Positions 6,436-9,807 of a DNA stretch of 9,807 nucleotides are shown here, piece after piece. The translations under genes were made by a program, and so were the position numbers. The stretch covers positions 1 through 9,807 of the forward strand of contig JBBRVP010000064.1 in NCBI GenBank assembly GCA_038246785.1. The letters run 5' to 3'. The stretch comes from JBBRVP01 sp038246785 (GTDB lineage: Bacteria > Actinomycetota > Actinomycetes > Jiangellales > Jiangellaceae). Positions within the stretch are counted from its first letter, which is position 1, and every line of letters starts with the position of its first letter. The notes under the pieces were generated by a model that saw only the letters and a program-made list of their open reading frames with translations, searched no databases and was not told the origin of the DNA.

Positions 6436-8301
6436 TCACCACGAGCCCCCGCCGCCGCCCCCGCCGCCTCCGCCGGAGAAGCCGCCCCCGCTGAAACCGC
6501 TGCCCTGTGACGCCGGGCGGGCGGACAGCGTGGCGGCCGACTGGGCGGCGAAGCCGTCGAGGGAGTCGGCCAGGTAGGCCGGGTTCCAGCCCGCCGGACC
6601 GGCGTACCAGTACGGGGTGAGGTCGCTGACGCCCTCGCGCGCGGCGAGCGCACCCAGCACGCGCGCCCAGCGATCCGTCTCGCCGAACACCATCGCCCAG
6701 GGGAGGTAGCGGGAGAACACGTCCACCGACTCCTCCTGGCGGAGCTGGTCGACCTCGGCGGTGGCGATGTAGCGCCGGAAGCCCAGCAGCTGCTCCAGCG
6801 CCGCTGTCCCGGTGCCGCTGCGCGAGGGCATCGAGCCGGACATCGCGAGCCCGCCGGCGGCGACGAGGAGCAGGGCGACGCCGACCAGGCCGTACGTCGT
6901 GAACCGGGCCAGCAGGAAGAGCACGCCCGCGGCGGCCAGCACGGCGACGAAGCCCACTGCCATCGCGATCCCGCGGACCTGGCGGGGGTCGCCGCGGAAC
7001 CAGTGCTGGGCCACGCATTCGGCGTTGAGGGCCTTCTGGGCGCGGTCCATGTCGAGGTGGAAGCGGGTCTTGAGCTCGGAGAGCCGGACGGTGTCGCCAG
7101 TCGCGAACAGGGCGCTCAGCAGGTCGGTCTCGTACGGCCGCAGCCGGTCGCGCCGCGCCCGGTCGCTCTCGGCGGTGCGCTCGAGCAGCCAGTCGCGTGA
7201 GCCGAACAGGTGCGCCCGCTCCAGCTCGGTGATGCGCACGTAACCGCGCACGGCCAGGTCGACGATCGTCGCGGACACATCGAGCGGGTCCGCGCGCTCG
7301 TCGAGCAGCGTGCCGGCGACGCCCGGGGCCATGCCCCGGGGCGGGGTGAACTGCACCGGCGGCTCCGGTGCGCGCCACGGCCGCGGACGCTCCACCGCCT
7401 CGGTGCCCGGCGGCGGGACGAAGCCGGGCGTGGTGCCGACGTACTTGCGGTCGCGGGCCACGGTCCAGCCGAGCCGGGCCAACCCAGCGGCTCCGAGCAC
7501 CAGGACGAGGGCCGCCAGCCCGACCTGCAGCGCGGCCGGCCGGAACGCCCGGGCCAGCGACCAGCGCTCGACGAGCACCGGGCCCGGGTCGGAGATGGCA
7601 CCGACGGGAAGGCCGACCGCCGTCGTCAGGCCCTCGCCGGGGTCGAGGCTCTGCTGGGTGAAGGTCGCGGTCCGCCCCGCCGACGAGGCGTGCGCGCACG
7701 GCTGGGTCGACTGGTACGGCCCGGCGTAGCAGGCCACCCGGGTGATCCGGTCCGGCGCCCGTACGGTTACCGACACCGCCTGGATGGGGACGTCCCACTG
7801 GTCTCCGACGGCGTTCCAGGTGAGCTCGTCGCCGCTGGTGAAGCGCGCGGTCGCTCCCGCCACGGTGTAGCGCAGGGTGTAGGTGTGCAGGCCGGTCACC
7901 GTCGTGTCCGGATCGCCGATGCGCAGCGTGAGCACGCCGTTGTCGGTGCTGCTCTGCACGTCGGCCGGTGCGTCGGAGGAGACCTGCACGTCCGAGACCT
8001 CCCACACCCGGTCGTGCGTGGAGTCCCACTGCAGGCGCACCGGGATCTGGCGGAAGATGCCGTGCCGCTGGGCCGTGCCGAAGTCGTAGCGGATGCGCTC
8101 GCTGACCTGCAGCGTGCCGCTGGCAGCCAGGTCCAGCGTCACGTCGTAGCCGCGGATGCTCTCGCCGGACTGGGCGAGCGCCGGGGCCGCGAGCAGCGGC
8201 ACGGCGGCGATGGCGAGACCGAGGACGGCCGAGCCGAGCCCGCACGCGCCGCGGCGCACGCGAGCCGCGCGGGGGGACCTGCCGGAGCCGGCAACCGACA
8301 T
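6436..8301 (-). CDS. DUF2207 membrane protein with glycine-rich C-terminal tail
   Basis: This gene encodes 621 residues. A basic start (RSPRAARVRR) and a hydrophobic stretch (20-43, ending PALAQS) form a signal peptide. The extracytoplasmic DUF2207 domain (about 48-245) carries the hallmark ERIRYDFGTAQRHGIFRQIP (68-87). A helix at about 257-276 follows, then a cytoplasmic part with ATIVDLAVRGYVRI (344-357), a winged-helix-like segment. Two helices come next (about 443-466 and 469-487), then GFRRYIATAE (507-516) and FSRYLPWAMVFGETDRW (529-545). The tail GGGFSGGGGGGGGGGSW (605-621) is typical of the family. Function is unknown; a surface or envelope role is usually supposed. The ATG at 8301 is chosen for the signal peptide, and GTG 8310 is an alternative; neither has a clear ribosome site. 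It lies 19 bases after the deacylase-like gene. Confidence 0.9.
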   Translation of the reverse strand: MSVAGSGRSPRAARVRRGACGLGSAVLGLAIAAVPLLAAPALAQSGESIRGYDVTLDLAASGTLQVSERIRYDFGTAQRHGIFRQIPVRLQWDSTHDRVWEVSDVQVSSDAPADVQSSTDNGVLTLRIGDPDTTVTGLHTYTLRYTVAGATARFTSGDELTWNAVGDQWDVPIQAVSVTVRAPDRITRVACYAGPYQSTQPCAHASSAGRTATFTQQSLDPGEGLTTAVGLPVGAISDPGPVLVERWSLARAFRPAALQVGLAALVLVLGAAGLARLGWTVARDRKYVGTTPGFVPPPGTEAVERPRPWRAPEPPVQFTPPRGMAPGVAGTLLDERADPLDVSATIVDLAVRGYVRITELERAHLFGSRDWLLERTAESDRARRDRLRPYETDLLSALFATGDTVRLSELKTRFHLDMDRAQKALNAECVAQHWFRGDPRQVRGIAMAVGFVAVLAAAGVLFLLARFTTYGLVGVALLLVAAGGLAMSGSMPSRSGTGTAALEQLLGFRRYIATAEVDQLRQEESVDVFSRYLPWAMVFGETDRWARVLGALAAREGVSDLTPYWYAGPAGWNPAYLADSLDGFAAQSAATLSARPASQGSGFSGGGFSGGGGGGGGGGSW

Positions 8302-8320
8302 GGACGGCACGGCTGGGAGG

Positions 8321-8839
8321 CTAGCCGTCCCGGCCGCGGACGTCGGCGGCCGTGCCGCCGGTGATGCGCACGAGCTCGGCGAAGGTGGTCGGGAACACCG
8401 CGTGCGGGTGCCCGGCCGCCGCCCAGACCACGTCGTACGGCGCGAGGGCGCGGTCGACGAGCGTGCGCAGCGGCGCCGGGTGGGCCAGCGGGGGCACGCC
8501 GCCGATCGCGACGCCGGTGTGGGTGCGGACGAAGTCGGGGTCGGCGCGACGGACCTTCGTCGCGCCGACGAGCGTGGCGACGACCGTGGTGTCGACCGGC
8601 CGCCCGCCGCTGGCGAGCACGAGCAGCGGCGCGCCGTCGGCGTCGAACACCAGCGAGTTGGCGATCTGCCCGACCTCGACGCCGAGGGCGTCGGCGGCCG
8701 CGCGGGCCGTGCGGGCGGAGTCGACGAGGTGCCGTACGCCGTCGGCGGCGGTGGTGGCACCGGCCTCGCGCAGCGCCTCGCGAACGCGCTCGACGGCCGG
8801 GTGCTCACCGCGGGGGGCTCCCGGGGAAGGTGCTGGCAC
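8321..8839 (-). CDS. YbaK/EbsC-family aminoacyl-tRNA deacylase-like protein
   Basis: This gene encodes 172 residues and covers the whole domain: EHPAVERVREAL (12-23), VGQIANSLVFDADG (56-69), LLVLASGGRPVDTTVVATLV (72-91), GVAIGGVPPLAH (109-120) and HAVFPTTFAELVRITGG (146-162). Relatives hydrolyse mischarged tRNA, such as Cys-tRNA(Pro), in the cytoplasm. In the classical YbaK pocket motif a lysine precedes the SL pair; here that position is Asn61 and the usual GH of the GG-P-GH motif is AH, so the specificity may differ. The GTG at 8839 is the only early in-frame start. It has a poor ribosome site and falls at the edge of the IS256 relic. It is the first gene of the minus-strand operon and is functionally unrelated to the carotenoid genes. 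Confidence 0.87.
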   Translation of the reverse strand: MPAPSPGAPRGEHPAVERVREALREAGATTAADGVRHLVDSARTARAAADALGVEVGQIANSLVFDADGAPLLVLASGGRPVDTTVVATLVGATKVRRADPDFVRTHTGVAIGGVPPLAHPAPLRTLVDRALAPYDVVWAAAGHPHAVFPTTFAELVRITGGTAADVRGRDG

Positions 8840-9045
8840 TCGGCGGAGCGTACGTGGCGGTGAAGGTCCGCGACGGCGCGCATGTGGTGAACAAGGCCGC
8901 CCACCAGGTCGTCGGGGTCGACACCGACGGGATCAAGTCCGTGCTCAGCATCTGGGTGCGAAGTTCTGAACGCAGGTGTTCACCGAGCTCGCAACCGTGG
9001 CGTGCTCACCGCTTGGTGCAGACCCGCGTGGTGCACCTGATCCGG
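8840..9045 (+). pseudogene. Decayed IS256-family transposase fragment
   Basis: Three frames must be joined to follow the protein. The first block (about 8851-8958) reads VAVKVRDGAHVVNKAAH...VGVDTDGIKSVLSIWV, which fits the central part of actinobacterial IS256 (mutator) transposases. A small deletion then shifts to AKF-stop-TQVFTEL (8958-8990), where the usual AKFW tryptophan has become TGA. A further one-base loss leads to NRGV (8993-9004). A larger deletion follows, and VQTRVVHLIR (9016-9045) returns in the first frame. The missing piece normally holds the CCDGLTG catalytic aspartate, and the first aspartate before VKVRDG is also absent. It is therefore dead. No terminal repeats are visible. 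Its left edge touches the start of the deacylase-like gene on the other strand; the exact left boundary is uncertain. Confidence 0.85.
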
Positions 9046-9046
9046 C

Positions 9047-9075
9047 TTGACCGTCCTCGGCGACCGGAGTACTTA
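9047..9075 (+). promoter_or_regulatory. Weak candidate promoter for the secreted protein at 9173
   Basis: TTGACC (9047-9052) is followed after 17 bases by TACTTA (9070-9075) in an AT-richer patch. The -35 box is good and the -10 box is poor. It starts right after the last recognisable IS256 codon. Otherwise 9046-9160 shows nothing else I can name. Confidence 0.3.
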
Positions 9076-9163
9076 AGCTTTTCAGAGTCGTCGACATGGA
9101 CCGCCTCCCGGTGCGCCTCGTCCGAGACAGAGCAGCCCGCTCGGCGGCCGACTCTTCGGCAAC

Positions 9164-9168
9164 GGAGG
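9164..9168 (+). promoter_or_regulatory. Ribosome binding site of the secreted protein
   Basis: GGAGG ends four bases before the ATG at 9173 and fixes this start. Confidence 0.75.
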
Positions 9169-9172
9169 ACCC

Positions 9173-9787
9173 ATGACGACGAGGACTCGACTGCTCGGCG
9201 CTGCTGTCGCTCTCGCGTCGGCGGCCTGGGCGATCCCGGCGGTTCCGGCGGATGCGTCGTCTCTGTCCGACGAATGCTCGCGCGGGTCCCACTGTGCGAC
9301 TGGGCTGTACGCGCAGCGTCCTGGGGCCGACGCGCCAACGCGGCTTGCGCGGACGCAGTGCTTCGGCAGCTTCGCCGAGAGCATCGCCCTTGCCACCCAT
9401 GGCCGGCTCCAACTCCCGAGAGGGGCGACGACGATCACGACTGCTCAGCTCGTGGATAGCCGGTCGGTATCTACGCCCGACTCCGTCACCACCAACCCGC
9501 TGCTGTCCATCGAGTACACTGGGACATATCGGATGGGCGATTCGCACGCCTTTTATGGGATCGGTGGCACCGGATGTTACAACGGCGTCACCTATGGCCT
9601 GGCCGTTATCTGGTCTGGATGGAATGACGGCATCAGTTCGAGCCTCGGGTACTCGAACTGCGATGTTAGCCCCAATACCGTTCAGTTAAGATGCCAACGG
9701 TGTAGTTTGGTGGCATGCCGCGTGCTGGATGGAAGAAGCCGGAGACCGAGCGTCGCTTGTCGGATCTTGTGTCGGTGGGGGTGCTGA
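9173..9787 (+). pseudogene. Secreted protein apparently truncated by an IS4-family element
   Basis: The frame encodes 204 residues. Residues 1-29 are a signal peptide (RTR, hydrophobic core, ADASS). The mature part has CFGSFAESIALATHGR (63-78), LLSIEYTGTYRMG (110-122) and SGWNDGISSSLGYSNC (148-163). This layout resembles actinobacterial exported proteins in which an SGWNDRVSS-type segment is followed by a cysteine-paired C-terminal domain; I recall this from memory and would not assign a function. From about residue 165-172 the character changes: a TTA codon appears at 9686, then a cysteine- and arginine-rich tail read out of frame through the start of the IS4 transposase to a stop at 9787. 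The native C-terminus therefore seems lost. The stretch 9450-9700 is visibly AT-richer than the operon. A truncated protein may still be made and exported. Confidence 0.65.
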
Positions 9788-9807
9788 CGCGGGTGTTCCC
9801 GCCGGAG
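9665..9807 (+). mobile_element. Left end of an IS4-family insertion sequence (runs off the window)
   Basis: The element begins somewhere between about 9665 and 9700, where homology to the interrupted secreted protein seems to stop, and continues beyond 9807. An imperfect dyad, TGCCA (9692-9696) with TGGCA (9711-9715), sits just before the transposase start. The terminal inverted repeat and target duplication cannot be defined without the other end. Confidence 0.6.
9715..9807 (+). CDS. IS4-family transposase, N-terminal fragment (partial)
   Basis: Thirty-one residues are visible from ATG 9715 to the window end, without a stop. RRLSDLVSVGVLTRVFPPE is characteristic of the IS4 transposase N-terminal domain, which precedes the DDE catalytic domain and helps bind the element's ends. 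A TGGTGG just before the ATG is a weak, closely spaced ribosome site. Nothing suggests that it is broken so far, but most of the gene is outside the window. It lies inside the downstream part of the secreted-protein frame, in another reading frame. Confidence 0.85.
   Translation, partial: MPRAGWKKPETERRLSDLVSVGVLTRVFPPE

Noticed and set aside
6442..6495. A GC-only triplet repeat that might be a microsatellite
   Set aside because: It encodes the glycine-rich tail that is usual at the end of DUF2207 proteins.
6383..8245. A 620-codon minus-strand frame overlapping the DUF2207 gene
   Set aside because: It has arginine/proline-rich composition and no recognisable motif; the neighbouring frame carries the DUF2207 signatures, signal peptide and glycine tail.
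1..9807. A CRISPR array, riboswitch, toxin-antitoxin pair or defence island
   Set aside because: I saw no regularly spaced repeats, no known riboswitch core and no recognisable defence or toxin families on either strand.

Overview
This 9.8 kb stretch is high-GC DNA with GTG starts, four-base GTGA gene overlaps and strong Shine-Dalgarno sites before its two secreted-protein genes. Together with a deazaflavin (F420)-family reductase and IS256/IS4 relics, this points to an actinobacterium. The genus cannot be fixed from the sequence.

Left part (1-2625). The window opens on a 26-bp-armed palindrome, probably a T-less terminator for a gene outside the window. A plus-strand gene (249-2180) then encodes a 643-residue exported protein with five Asp-box (BNR) repeats, so a sialidase-fold beta-propeller of unknown substrate. 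A 17-bp hairpin follows its stop codon. A doubtful small exported-protein ORF lies at 2275-2592.

Central part (2626-8839). Seven minus-strand genes are packed with gaps under 30 bases or with GTGA overlaps, so they are very likely one operon. In transcription order they are: a YbaK/EbsC-type aminoacyl-tRNA deacylase-like protein; a large DUF2207 membrane protein with a glycine-rich tail; a CrtA-like carotenoid (spheroidene-type) monooxygenase; a DUF4126 membrane protein; a CruF-like carotenoid 1,2-hydratase; a membrane-anchored family 2 glycosyltransferase; and a nitroreductase-family deazaflavin-dependent oxidoreductase. The CrtA-CruF-glycosyltransferase core looks like a tailoring cassette for an acyclic carotenoid: oxidation, hydration of the psi end, then glycosylation. 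No crtE, crtB or crtI is present, so the carotenoid skeleton must be made elsewhere. DUF4126 sits inside the core and the reductase sits at its end; both are candidate unassigned parts of the pathway.

Right part (8840-9807). This is a decayed mobile-element zone. A broken IS256-family transposase relic abuts the 5' end of the operon. A plus-strand secreted-protein gene (from 9173) appears cut by an IS4-family element, whose transposase starts at 9715 and runs off the window. The main operon therefore borders an insertion-prone segment, and its original promoter region may have been replaced.
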